Source: Undaria pinnatifida (taxonomy: Eukaryota; Sar; Phaeophyceae; Laminariales; Alariaceae). From it: a stretch of DNA of 64,000 bases. The notes under the pieces are model-generated. The model was not told the DNA's origin, searched no databases, and was given only the letters and a program-made list of their open reading frames with translations. The stretch is taken from positions 24,842,518-24,906,517 of the forward strand of contig JABAKD010000002.1 in the NCBI GenBank assembly GCA_012845835.1. The letters are read 5' to 3'. Position numbers and translations under genes: made by a program. Positions 1-12,000 of the stretch are shown here, one piece after another. The first letter of the stretch is position 1, and every line of letters begins with the position of its first letter.

Positions 1-1903
1 TTTTGTCGGTGGAGTATTGGTTGGTGTTCCTTTGGGACTGCTTTTGATGTGTGTGTCATGTATGTCGGCGGGGTGGGGTTACATCGAGTGTGGATTTGTC
101 AAGATGCATTTTCGGAAACGGCTCCACGGGGTTTGACTAGAGGGTGGCATCCTCGCCCTCGTGGACTCTGATTATGGGATACGCGTAAACCAGGCTCTGG
201 CGCCAACTGGATAGCTACTCTAGTATCCTTTTGTCGGTGGTGTCTTGGTTGGCGTTCTCTTGGGACTGCTTTTGATGTGTGTGTCATGTATGTCGGCGGG
301 GTGGGGTTACATCAAGTGTGGATTTGTCAAGATGCATTTTCGGAAACGGCTCCACGGGGTTTGACTAGAGGGTGGCATCCCCGCCCTCGTGGACTCTGAT
401 TATGGGATACGCGTAAACCAGGCTCTGGCGCCAACTGGATAGCTACTCTAGTATCCTTTTGTCGGCGGTGTCTTGGTTGGCGTTCTCCTGGGACTGTTTT
501 TGATGTGTGTGTCATGTATGTCGGCGGGGTGGGGTTACATCAAGTGTGGATTTGTCAAGATGCATTTTCGGAAACGGCTCCACGGGGTTTGACTGGAGAG
601 TGGCATCCCCGCCCTCGTGAACTCTGATTATGGGATACGCGTAAACCAGGCTCTGGCGCCAACTGGATAGCTACTCTAGTATCCTTTTGTCGGTGGAGTA
701 TTGGTTGTCGTTCTCCTGGGACTGCTTTTGATGTGTGTGTCATGTATGTCGGCGGGGTGGGGTTACATCGAGTGTGGATTTGTCAAGATGCATTTTTGGA
801 AAGGGCTCCACGGGGTTTGACGAGAGGGTGGCATCCCCGCCCTCGTGGACTCTGATTATGGGATACGCGTAAACCAGGCTCTGGCGCCAACTGGATAGCT
901 ACTCTAGTATCCTTTTGTCGGCGGTGTTTTGGTTGGCGTTCTCCTGGGACTGCTTTTGATGTGTGTGTCATGTATGTCGGCGGGGTGGGGTTACATCGAG
1001 TGTGGATTTGTCAAGATGCATTTTCGGAAACGGCTCCACGGGGTTTGACTAGAGGGTGGCATCCTCGCCCTCGTGGACTCTGATTATGGGATACGCGTAA
1101 ACCAGGCTCTGGCGCCAACTGGATAGCTACTCTAGTATCCTTTTGTCGGCGGTGTCTTGGTTGGCGTTCTCCTGGGACTGTTTTTGATGCGTGTGTCATG
1201 TATGTCGGCGGGGTGGGGTTGCATCGAGTGTGGATTTGTCAAGATGCATTTTCGGAAAGGGCTCCACGGGGTTTGACGAGAGGGTGGCATCCCCGCCCTC
1301 GTGGACTCTGATTATGGGATACGCGTAAACCAGGCTCTGGCGCCAACTGGATAGCTACTCTAGTATCCTTTTGTCGGCGGTGTCTTGGTTGGCGTTCTTC
1401 TGGGACTGTTTTTGATGTGTGTGTCATGTATGTCGGCGGGGTGGGGTTACATCGAGTGTGGATTTGTCAAGATGCATTTTTGGAAACGGCTCCACGGGGT
1501 TTGACTGGAGGGTGGCATCCCCGCCCTCGTGGACTCTGATTATGGGATACGCGTAAACCAGGCTCTGGCGCCAACTGGATAGCTACTCTAGTATCCTTTT
1601 GTCGGCGGTGTCTTGGTTGGCGTTCTCCTGGGACTGTTTTTGATGTGTGTGTCATGTATGTCGGCGGGGTGGGGTTACATCGAGTGTGGATTTGTCAAGA
1701 TGCATTTTCGGAAACGGCTCCACGGGGTTTGACTGGAGGGTGGCATCCCCGCCCTCGTGGACTCTGATTATGGGATACGCGTAAACCAGGCTCTGGCGCC
1801 AACTGGGTAGCTACTCTAGTATCCTTTTGTCGGTGGAGTCTTGGTTGGCGTTCTCTTGGGACTGCTTTTGATGTGTGTGTCATGTATGTCGGCGGGGTGG
1901 GGT
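1..1903. repeat. 228-bp tandem satellite, 8 full units plus a partial one
   Basis: Units begin at 1, 229, 457, 685, 913, 1141, 1369 and 1597, and a truncated one at 1825. The period is exactly 228 bp throughout with no indels and only scattered substitutions. The array is cut off at its left by the window edge and ends near 1903, where the sequence becomes unique. Because 228 is a multiple of three, each unit shows the same 62-codon minus-strand frame, closed by one stop per unit. I see no pol III promoter, 5S rRNA or snRNA signature. Most likely it is a satellite; a tandem family of tiny genes cannot be excluded from sequence alone. Confidence 0.97.
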
Positions 1904-3600
1904 TCGATAAGTTGGCGATTGATGAGCATGTTATGCGGCAGATTAATGATCCGGGCACAACGATATAAAGACCGAACCCCCCATATCACGGGCTCAGAGT
2001 GTAAAGGGGGCCGTGATTTTCCGCATCAGCATCCGCGGGACCTACCACGCTAGAGACCCGAACGCAAGACGCCTGTTGTCACATGAAATCAGAAGCCATG
2101 GACGATCATGAAAAAACTTGCGTCCGTAGCTGCAGTTTGTTCATACGGCATCCGCCCCCATCAAAGCAGTTTATCATGTTCGACTCCAAACGGCACAAAC
2201 CGTGAACAGTCTATCGTTTTGTTGCTCGATCCAATCGAGCCTCGGAATTGGTTTGACCCAGTTGGACGGGAAAAAGTGCTGGCGGCGATTTCCTGCAAGT
2301 TAAGCCTTAGAGAAGCAGGAGAGATGCTGCCCAAGAGAAGATCTAAGACAAAGCCTATTGTGGTCAGAGAAAGGCCAATGTCCTCCCTTTCCGAGGGAAA
2401 AGATCGCGTGAACACGTGCCAAAGGGCCTTCCCAACACGTAACCTTGGTCCCAATGGTATATTTTCCCCTCATTGCACAATAATTACTCTTTGTCTGCAT
2501 ATTTGGTTCCCCCTCTCCAGCCCCCCCCCCTCTTCCCTCGCCATCCCTCCGGGTGTTCTTTTAGGCGCTGTTTTTGCATGTATATGTGTTGTGGGTGTTA
2601 ACGGGAGTCGGTCATTCGAGTTGTCTACCAATATTCCTCGTAATGGGCGTTTTCGTGATTTTATCTGATGACGGATCCCCCCTTCGCCTGGAGTGCAGTC
2701 CTGATGATGGGTTGGCGCTGAGCGTACATGTCGCTTGGGAAAGCACACGAGAACGGCCTTCGGCGGGAGGTATGAGCAGGCCTCGTGAAAGCAGGATCTA
2801 GGTGCGAACACAATTTTCTGACGCTGAGCCACAACGTTTCGTGGCAACTGGTAGGGTGTTTACCTATCTATGTTGTAGGTAATATATTTTGTGTAATTTC
2901 CTGGGTCGGAAGGATAGATGGACAGACAGCCGGCCGGACAAAAAACGACTAAAATAGGGAAGGGAGTACAGTAATCACATCCTGAAATTATGCAAAGACC
3001 ATGGATCGACAATTTTTGCCGGCGCTAGCTATGTTTTTTTTTTTTTGCCGTTACAGCAAGAGCTTGTTTTTGAGTCGTGGCGGCTGCCACCGCCGGTTGT
3101 CGCTCGCAGCTTATTTTCTTTGTCTCAGTTCCTGCCGTGTGCCGTCTTTTCTTTGTGTGTGTCCTCTTGAGTTTGCGCTTTTTTTTATTACCAGTACACA
3201 GCCCCGGCCGGCACACACCGCATTGTTTCCCTCAAAGGAAAAAACTGAACAGTTGTTCCGCGTTCGCATTTGGCTCATCACGGGTAAGGTGTTTGTGCAT
3301 GTTTTGCCCCCGGGGCCACTACACCCCTCCCTCTCTCCCCGATTATTATCACAGCATTACCCTTCCCGCGCCCTGTGGTTGAGCGCAAGGAGCGTAATTT
3401 CAGGTGTATTACGGGTCGTGCATGGACGGGCGGTTCTAGCCGGTTTGCGCGACGCCCTGCAAGTGCGGTGGGGGGTGGGTTAGGTGGGTGGGTAAAGACG
3501 GCGTTGGGCAAGGTACATACTTGTAGAGGATATCAAGTAAGTGCATAAAGGGCACTGGGGGAAGAACACAACAAGGCAAAGAAGTCCGGGCGGCCTGAAG
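1904..3600. other. intergenic, no gene recognised
   Basis: The stretch is of mixed composition, with a C-run near 2519-2530 and T-runs near 3034-3046. The reading frames here are short, overlap on both strands and show no splice-site-bounded coding pattern. Nothing can be supported. Confidence 0.6.
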
Positions 3601-3739
3601 CTAGGTTCTTGCGGCCATTGGAAGGCCCACAAACGTCAAGACGAAGATGGCCAGACCCAAACTTCAGTCTCTTGGGCAGGACACCCCCCCTTCTCCCCTC
3701 CGGTCCCCCCCCCTCCCCCTCTCCCGCGCCCCCTTCCCC

Positions 3740-4690
3740 CCGCCGCGTAGCGATTCCGGCGGTGGGTGGCGCTGCCGCTGCCTTTGCGCGTCGCTCTGCA
3801 TCTCTACAGCTCTCCGAGTCATGACATTTCCGCATGAATGACTCTGCGCCCTTCTCGACCCGTCGAAACCATCTGCCGGCCTTCTGTGCGGCCTTTCACC
3901 ACCCTTGGAACTTAATTTCAAAGGCCGACATATCCTCCTCCAGGCGGACCATCCACTCCTTCTCTTTGCCCTCCTGAGTAGCCCTTACCCCCAACCAGCT
4001 CCCCAAACATCACTCTATGTGGCAGACGCTCCTCCTCCATACCTGCCACGAATCGCGAACAATATCCTCCGTTTGGGCACTATCGCCTCTACACTCTCGG
4101 AAGCTGTCTTGGCCAGCGCGTCGGCGTACGAGAGGGTGTGGTCGTCGTGCTTATGTTTCTGCCAGCCGAGGCATCGGAGGAGCATGGAGTGGTGAACCTG
4201 TCGTAGCCTGTCGTAGTCAGGTTTGTTCGAGCTCCACGTCACGCACCCGTAGAGTAGTGTCTCGACCACCACGTCTTTCAGCATACGCACCTTTAACCGT
4301 GAGCGCACACCCGCGCGATCGTAGACTTCTATCTTGTACCGCTGGAAGCACTCCTAGACACTCTGAAGACGCCGCGTCATCTCGACACTGAGTTTTTTAT
4401 CCGCACTGATAGCCCCGCCCAAGTACACAAACTCGACCGTTTGTTTGTATACTACCTGGCCGGCTGCATTAATGGTGAACAGCACCTTCCCCCCGCCGTT
4501 TGTCTGCGGACACATTATCTCCGTTTTGGCCTCGGAGACCGTAGGCCCGATCGCCGAGCACGCAGTTACGATCGCCGTCATCATCCTCTCCAGCCCTTCT
4601 GGCGATATCGATACGATACGCGCATCGTCAGCGTACAGCATACCCCACAACCTCTGCAGCTCCTCCTCCTCTTCCTCGTCCTCGTCTAGA
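3740..4690 (-). mobile_element. degraded LINE (non-LTR retrotransposon) reverse-transcriptase fragment
   Basis: The minus strand encodes the C-terminal half of a LINE reverse transcriptase. From about 4650 to 4354 it contains the catalytic palm motif YADD (in LYADDARIVS), and after one in-frame TAG it continues at 4308-4015 with LLYGCVTW and a LRQVHHSMLLRCLGWQKH-like segment typical of LINE C-termini. A frameshift follows near 4015, then VMFGELVGGKGYSGGQ-like residues and a basic tail ending about 3750, with a further in-frame stop. The 5' part is missing: the element stops at the (CTC)n tract at 4665. It is inactive. The family assignment rests on the motif order; the clade was not determined. 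Confidence 0.9.
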
Positions 4691-4820
4691 GTTCCTCCTC
4701 CTCCTCCTCCTCCCCCTCCTCCTCCTCCTCTCTTCCTCTACGTCCTCATCCTGCTCCTCCTCGTCCTCCTCCTGCTGCTCTTCCTCCTCCTCCTCCTCCT
4801 CCTCCTCCTCCTCCTCCCGC
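4660..4820. repeat. (CTC)n/(GAG)n low-complexity tract
   Basis: Runs of CTC/TCC triplets abut the truncated 5' side of the LINE fragment. The tract is imperfect, interrupted by TCGTC and TCTAGAG. Confidence 0.9.
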
Positions 4821-6096
4821 CCGCGCCCGTCGACTTTTACACAGCAACCGGACCAGCACTCGCAACGCCAGAGCGGTGCTATCTGAGCCCTTTGCTGCGT
4901 AACGGAAGTAAGTGTGCGGAGGAAAAGGCCGAGTGGTGTCTACTTGGCACAACCAGCAGCCAAAACAGGGGTCTCTCGCGTGTTAGAGTCGCCCCCCTCG
5001 CTGCAGCAATCGCCCGTCTGATTCACCACAGACGGGCAAGGAATGTCGACGAGCACCAGATATTCGCGCCCGAACCGAGGACCAACGCCCGAATGGGTAG
5101 GGTGGACCGTAACTGGACCAAGTCCGGCGGAAGGCCATCTCCCATGGCCAGGGGTTTTGTTAGTGGGTGAGCTTGCGCAAGTCCCACACTACCCGGAAAG
5201 ATGACATTCCGGGTGGCTATCTCCACCGAAACTGACCCTCAGGGGACAGGCCGGGTCGACATACACACACACCCGTATACAACGACAGCTTGCGCTGCCG
5301 GGGTTGTAACGAAGACCACTGATAGGGACGGCTCACGCTATACCTACAATGGGACTCGAAGGGTGCGCCAGCTAGCGTTGGGCTGCGAAAGCAACTGAGT
5401 TAAATCGACACACGACGCGTATGAAAATACGCGGAAGTGTGGTGAGCTAAAGCTTTATTTTTCCCCATCCGCCGGAGGATAAAAAAAAAAAAAAAAAAAA
5501 TCGCGCCCGAAGTACGATGACATCGCACGACAACAACGCAGAATACCAGGCACATAACCTGTCAATTCAATCAAGGGGTATCTACCTAAAATGCCTCAGA
5601 CCGCCCACTTTAGCTGCTCGTGTAACATACCACAGGGAAGAGGGGGAAGGCGGCGTTCTGCCTTCTTATCTCGTTACGTCAATCTGCTGATTGATGTCGG
5701 CCGTCGAAAGGGCGTGGCGTTACGTGATGTTTAGTAACGTTCGGCAAAAGGGAGTTGCAACGAAAATGAGGCGTTATTCTGCCAATAGTCCCGTTCTCGA
5801 GTAGGAGTTAAGCCCTTCCTCTGCTAAGGTTGAGCTGTCGTGAGTGTCCGTCGCGTCGCAAGGCAGCAGCATCAGGCTCAGCAGTGATCCCCACCGCGCT
5901 CCATCCGAGATCAAAAGGAGATAGCGTGTAATTTCGGTTCCGTTTGGCGCGCAAAATTTTCCCCCCGGTACGCTCCAAACTAGGGTTGATACAACAACGC
6001 TGCCTCTGCTCTGCTACCTTGCGACACACAGGAGGCGGTAGTCAGATAGCGACATAGCGACCCTGCCCTGCCTGTCACGTAAAAGCGTTTCCAAGC
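4821..6096. other. intergenic / upstream of the RS-like gene
   Basis: No coding exon was recognised. A run of about 20 A lies near 5481-5500. The segment immediately left of 6097 would contain the promoter and leader of the plus-strand gene, but no TATA or initiator element can be called with confidence. Confidence 0.5.
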
Positions 6097-9000
6097 ATGC
6101 CGGCGACAGCGGGAAGGGTGCGTATGCCCCATGGCAATCGCGTCAGCAGCAGCTCCGCTCTGAAGATGACCGGCATCTGGACCAACACGATCGGGTATGA
6201 CCCTTACGCTGCCGAGGGCGATGCCGCCAACGCCGAAGATGAAGCGAACGCGTTCGAGCAAGCGCAGGGGCTCATGGCGCTGGCGAAGCTTTCTAACCAA
6301 GGGGTGAGTCGTCGGGGTGAACGACACGCGTTAGTCGTATTCATAGCGGTGGTACGTGGTTGTAGTCTACAATGAGATCCGTGTTTATTATTGTGCGTGT
6401 TTGAGAGACGCACTCCTTGCGCCGTGCGTAGTACTGCTGTTGCCGATACGATACCGATACGAAGTATCATACGGCAGTACTGTCTGTACCTGGTATTAAT
6501 AGCTTCACCGCGACCACAACGGTCTGAGTAAGAGGACGAGTACGAGTAGTACTCGGAGTTCTTTAAAATGTAACCTCGGTTGCGATCATCCATCCCCGTC
6601 GGGACAGAGATTGTTTTTGGCCGTAACTTCCACACGGGAGGTTTTACGTAAGGAAATCCGCTCACTGCACCGCTGGTAAATACGCTGGTGCTGCTGTGCT
6701 GCTGTACCAAGATGTCTTCTTGATAGTGTCGACGTCAACTTTTGGCCGGGTCGACGCGCAGCTGGAGGTTTTTCTTGCGTGTTTGCAACAATTAACCCTT
6801 GTGAGGCCCGTGTATAGCGACCAAAAAACGACGATTGCGATGTTTTCAAGCGTCTACGAGTAGCGTGAGTGCGCAGCAGTACCCAGTAGAGATCGTGCTG
6901 CACCCAACCCGTACTGCAAGCAGTAGTCTTCGCATTGTTTCAGTTCGAAAACCGTTTCTTGTCATCGCCAACCGGCGTTGGCCGATGCCGTAAGCCGTAA
7001 TCGTCCATTTTCGTTGATTTTTCCTTCTGAAGGCTCAAAGGGGTTTAGCCGTTCACCTTGGAGAACAAATTGCCAAAGAGGTATCACACTCTGCTCGTCA
7101 TATAATACTCTTGCTTGTTGTAAGCTGTACCTGGTATATATATTGGCAATTCTTACCTCCTCTAGGACTGGAAAATCCGTTGTCGGGACAAATTACTTGG
7201 AGTTAGTATAGGGAGAGTTTTGGGGGCTCTAAACGGGTCAAGTAACCCCCTCCCCCCCGACCGAATACAGCAGTAACACTTCTGCTGTATATCCCACGTT
7301 TGACGAGAAAACATGAGTCACCTGAGAAAACCGGTGCTATTGATACCTATTAACCGGCACCGGCTACCACACTGTCATGCCACCCCCTCGGTTGGGAAAA
7401 GCGCGTGTAGCCGTGAGAGTGGTCTCCGCGCCAAATAGGGTGCCGAAATGGAATCGTAACGTTTTCTCCTACTGCAGCGCACTCCACCGTACCACCCCTT
7501 ACCGCCAATCGGAACGTCAGGCTTGCCTACCCTCTGCGAAAGGCGTTTTTCTATTGCTCGCCTCTCTTGCGACTCTCCCCCGCCCTTACCACTTCCCGCT
7601 TTCACACCCCTGCTGCTTGCTTACCGGCCAACTCCTGACCGCGTGACGCGCGACGCGTGGTGCAGGTGACGGAGCAAAGGGGTGCATGTAAAAAGGTGCG
7701 TGAACGTACGTACCGCGTGGAAGGTTTTGACTTCCTGTACAGCGAGCAAGTTTTTTTTGTCTTATCATAGCATGGGGGAGACCTCCATTGGTGTTGTTCG
7801 GACTGCGTGGACAGGAACAAGAGCCGCGAGGGGTCGGTGTTGGCGCGAATCCTGGCACGTTTATTCCCCGGTTTAAGTACCTACGTGTTTTTTTGTGTAT
7901 TAGCTTTAGTTGCGTTGTTTTGTTTTTGGCGTCTCGGGAGAGAGCCCGGAGTCGGCTGACCGGTCTCCCACGGCGAGGCAAAACATTTCAACAGCAAACA
8001 ATGCAGTTGACACGGAACCGACCCGTTCTTCGATTATTTTTGCTGTGGCTAAAATTCGCCCTAGCGCAGCCAGCGTTCCACCGTCACCAGCATTCCACCG
8101 CCATTTGGCTTTTCGTAGCTTCGGATCTGCTTGCTGTAATACCGGTACGCACTTTGCTTATGACTCGGAGAGTCCAGAGGTGCCGGGACGATATTTCCAG
8201 CCTCTACCGTAGAGTCGCGTTTTGTCAGTAGAAACAGTGCCGTAAGGGTCCCTTCTTTTATGTCGACAGATTGCCCTCCCCGGCCGCCTCCTCTTCAGCT
8301 GAACCCCCCCCCTCCCCGTCCCCCGTCCGCCCCCCCCCTCCCCCTCCGTGATGATTCCGTTCTTTTCAACCAACCGCGAACGTCAGTGCGGATCGGTGGG
8401 CCATCTAACGTTCCAGTGCAGGAACCACATCCAAGCCACCGACGCGGGCGCGCCGTTGCAGGTGCCAACAGGGAAGGGTCTATAGACGGTAGCATTTGTG
8501 CTTAATTTTTGTTGTTTATGTCAGATGGTTATGATAGTTCTCCTAGTAATAGATACTATAGTCCGTGGCAAGAGGAGGCCCCGGAGATTAACGCGGACGA
8601 GATTTGATGTTACGAGCTCCAAATTATGTATTTTGTTACAGTGGATACCCCGATTTAAGAGCGCCCAGGACAAGAGCATTGGGGAATTAAGAGCCGTCAA
8701 ATCGGCATGCTCGGCTATACTAAAAGCTATGTATTTCCCACTACAGATGAAAGCATTGTGTACTCAAGAGCCCTTGTTTTGGATTGTCACGGGACGCTCT
8801 TGGATCGAGGTGCCCGCTGTAGTTGTATAGTATCACCCACTAGACCAATAAGTCACTGTGACTGAGTGGTCTAGTGGATAGAGCTATATAGCTAACAGAC
8901 GCCGTTCGATCTGTACGTCAATTGGATAACAACGCTGGGACGGTCATTCTTGCTCATCATCGATAAAAATGATCACTGGAGTACCTATTTCTAACACTTT

Positions 9001-12000
9001 GTTTTCGCGGCACAGTATTTTTGTTTATGGCACAATTTCGGCGATCACGCGAAAGCATCGACACACCGCATCACGCCTCACGGCAGCACAACGCAGCGCA
9101 GAGCTTGCTTGCTTGCCAGAGTGTTTTCGACGTTTCGGTCGCTCTTGTTTTTTTTTTTATTGTGTCGCTTTGCCCCAAGATATTGCTGGTGTGCCACGCG
9201 CTGGCTACCGTTCGCTCTTCTGCTTTTTGGTGGCGGTATTTAGGATAGCGCTCGAAGCACGGGCGCTGCTAGCTTGTTCCGCCGATTCTTCCCTCTGTGC
9301 GGTATACGCAGGGAGGCAGCGGTATTCCCGTAGGAGGAAAACCGTGCTGGGTACAGCTACACTACTGTTGATAGCTACGACGTATGCGCGTCAAGCGACT
9401 GCGGAATTGTCTCTAGATGCTGGTGTATACTGGCCTATACTGGTGTATGCTTGGAATACTTGTATACTGTTAATCGTAGGCTCTTGGCGAAGAGAGACCA
9501 AGACGCGACGTCGGCCCAAGCCGGTGCTGCCTTTGCCCTTTCTTCTCCTTTCGGTGGCGCTCGATCGCGCTTATTCGGTGGTCGTTTCCTTCAACCTCTC
9601 TTGTCAAGCTTTTTTCTATTCCGCTCGTATCAATAGACCGCTTGTTTAAATGTTTCTGCCCTCCCTCCGTGCTCCCCCGACCACCCTGCCCAACCCTTGC
9701 TCCGTCTGCATCGTGTGTCTGCCCTTTTGCAGCCGATAGATACGGATTCTGAGTCGGATTCTGACGACATCAGCGCTTGCTCTTCGGTGTCTGACAGCAG
9801 TGATGACGAGGTAAAGAGGCTTTTCTATGTCCCGCCTGCCCCCCCCCCCCCCCCCTGCCCCCTCCCGAACGAAATCCTGTACCCTATTTACACGTAGGCA
9901 TGTTCTCGCTTTTTTTCTGTCTTTTTTTGGCTGTGAGTGATACCGCTGGAATGACGATGCCTTCCATTTTCCTCACGCTCTGGGCATGTTTCGGTTTGTA
10001 AGATTTTGAAGGCGTTGTCTCGGCGATAGCTCTGCTGTTGTGACATCAACGAGACGCCGCGCGCATAGACGACCCGACCTGTCATGAACATATTATTTGA
10101 GCACGTAACCCCCCCCCCCTGCCGTGCCGTGTCTCTATTAGGAGTAGGAACGGTGCTTTGCCTCGATGGGGTGCGTGGTCAATGGTCAAATGACTAAGGC
10201 AAGTAACAAAGGAATACGCCCCCCCCCCGCGCGCGCGCGCTAGCTACCGCCTTCCACCATCGCAAACCCCGTTACGCCTTTCTTTCCGACAGGACGATCG
10301 AAGGCGAAAGAGCGGCGGTTCGGTCCGCAATCGAACCACCTCTGGAGGAGACAAGGACAAGGAAAGGGAGACGCGCAGCCGAGGCTCCTCCTCCTCCCAT
10401 AAAGGCAGAGATGGCAGGGGCGGAAGGGACGGCAGGGACAGGGATGTGGGAAGTGATAAAAAGAGGCGGAGGGAGGCGAGCAGCGGGGACAGCGAGAGCG
10501 ACAACCGTGATCACCGGAAAGGGGCGGGGTGAGTCCTGTTGGTGGGAGAACCCGACGAAGCAGGACGTAAGTGCGACGTAGCGTGCCGATTGCGCTGTAT
10601 AGAAGAGAGGCCGATGCCTCCAATCTCCGGTATCCACGTGCGCCTTGTGTAGAACCGTTCCTCGGTTTCTAAAAAAAATAGTTGCGCCACTGTCGGAAGT
10701 CTCGAAGACCTCGAAAGAGCTACGTCGCATAACAAAAGCGCGATGCAGCGCGTCGAAAACGCGACGAAATCGCAGCAGAAGGTCAAGGGTATTTACTGCT
10801 GTAGAATCAAAGGCGGAAACTCCCCGGCGGGGGTTTGATGCGCTTGAAACACCCAGTAAAGTCGGGCGGAGATGCGAACCCACGTTAACACGTTTGCCCC
10901 CAAGCTTATCCCACTCTAATTTCGAGTAGTTTGTCGCCAAAAATGGGATGCAGTTCTAACGAGGATAACAATTCGTTGCCAATCAACGTCAACAAAGCTA
11001 GGGGCAGGGGTGAGGAGCGGACGGTACGATGTGGCTTGGGGATGGGAGCGGGGGGGTTGCCATGCCGCAGCGGGCAACAATAGCGAAATCGTATAAGTTG
11101 ATGTGGTTGTGGCAGCACAAGGCTTTGGACCCTTCCCGGCGAGAGCCCCCCCGTCGCGCCCCCTTCCCCCAGCAGCGCTTGCAGTCGCAGCGAGGGGACG
11201 AGAGAGACCTCCATTGCCGCCAACCGTGGAGACCATGTTTCGACTTGAAGACCAAATTGTCTATTCCTCATGTCAAAATCCGGCCTCCGATTAACACATG
11301 CACAACCTACGACTTAACGCCAACAATTACGTACCGGTACTTGTTTCGTACCACCGAAATATACACCGTTTTGATGCTGATATTCGTATAAAACGATGCT
11401 TAAATTTCCGGACAGAGTAGTATTATAAACCTACTTATGATTGACTTCGGCCCAAGAGCGTTCAGTGTTTCTCTACTACAGCTCCGTATCGTTTAAACTT
11501 TGCGGGGAGATTTTTTCGTTGGAACGCGGCGTTCTAGTCTCTGAACAATATTGCCGCCGGTGTCGCGGCTCGTTTCGTCCTCCTCGGCGCGTTGCGACAG
11601 CGTGAAGTTGCTGTTTTTGGTCCCAGCACCCCGGGTCAAACCAGAACGCCAAACGAAGGAAATGGAACACCGAAGCGGGACATTTTTCGGGCTTCCAGCA
11701 TTTGACGGCACTTTTTCTAGAAGCGCGTACGTTGAACATGTCCACGTATCCGCATGCCTGGCCAAATGTCTGACCAATAATATCACAGCATTCACGATCT
11801 TTCTAGATGGTGCGGACCTCCGGTCACGCGGCCGCCACCCCCAACTTATCACTGGACCAAACGACTAGACAAAGTTGCCCCATGGCTTTCAGCGACAAGG
11901 AATTGAGCGCTCTCCTCGACAACCTCTCTCTTGCAAAGAAAGCCTGTTCTCGACCTGAGGACAAGGAAGAACAACACTACAAACCAGTGGGTGAGCTTGC

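Larger units (their letters stand above)
6304..9732 (+). other. intron 1 of the RS-like gene (3.4 kb)
   Basis: Donor GTGAGTC at 6304 and acceptor TTTTGCAG ending at 9732. It contains a repeat copy at 7195-7252, two TACCTGGTA sites (6487, 7128) and a tRNA-like segment near 8855-8920. A 226-codon open frame at 8969-9649 shows no recognisable domain and I treat it as chance. Confidence 0.6.

Noticed and set aside
1..1903. CRISPR-like or tRNA/5S gene array
   Set aside because: The repeat is homogeneous over all 228 bp with no variable spacers, and no pol III boxes or 5S-like sequence are present.
2108..2668. 186-codon plus frame at 2.1-2.7 kb
   Set aside because: No domain, overlaps equally long minus frames and runs through a poly(C) stretch.
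8969..9649. 226-codon plus-strand frame with hydrophobic stretches
   Set aside because: It lies in intron 1 of the RS-like gene with no recognisable domain; the neighbouring exons join in phase without it.
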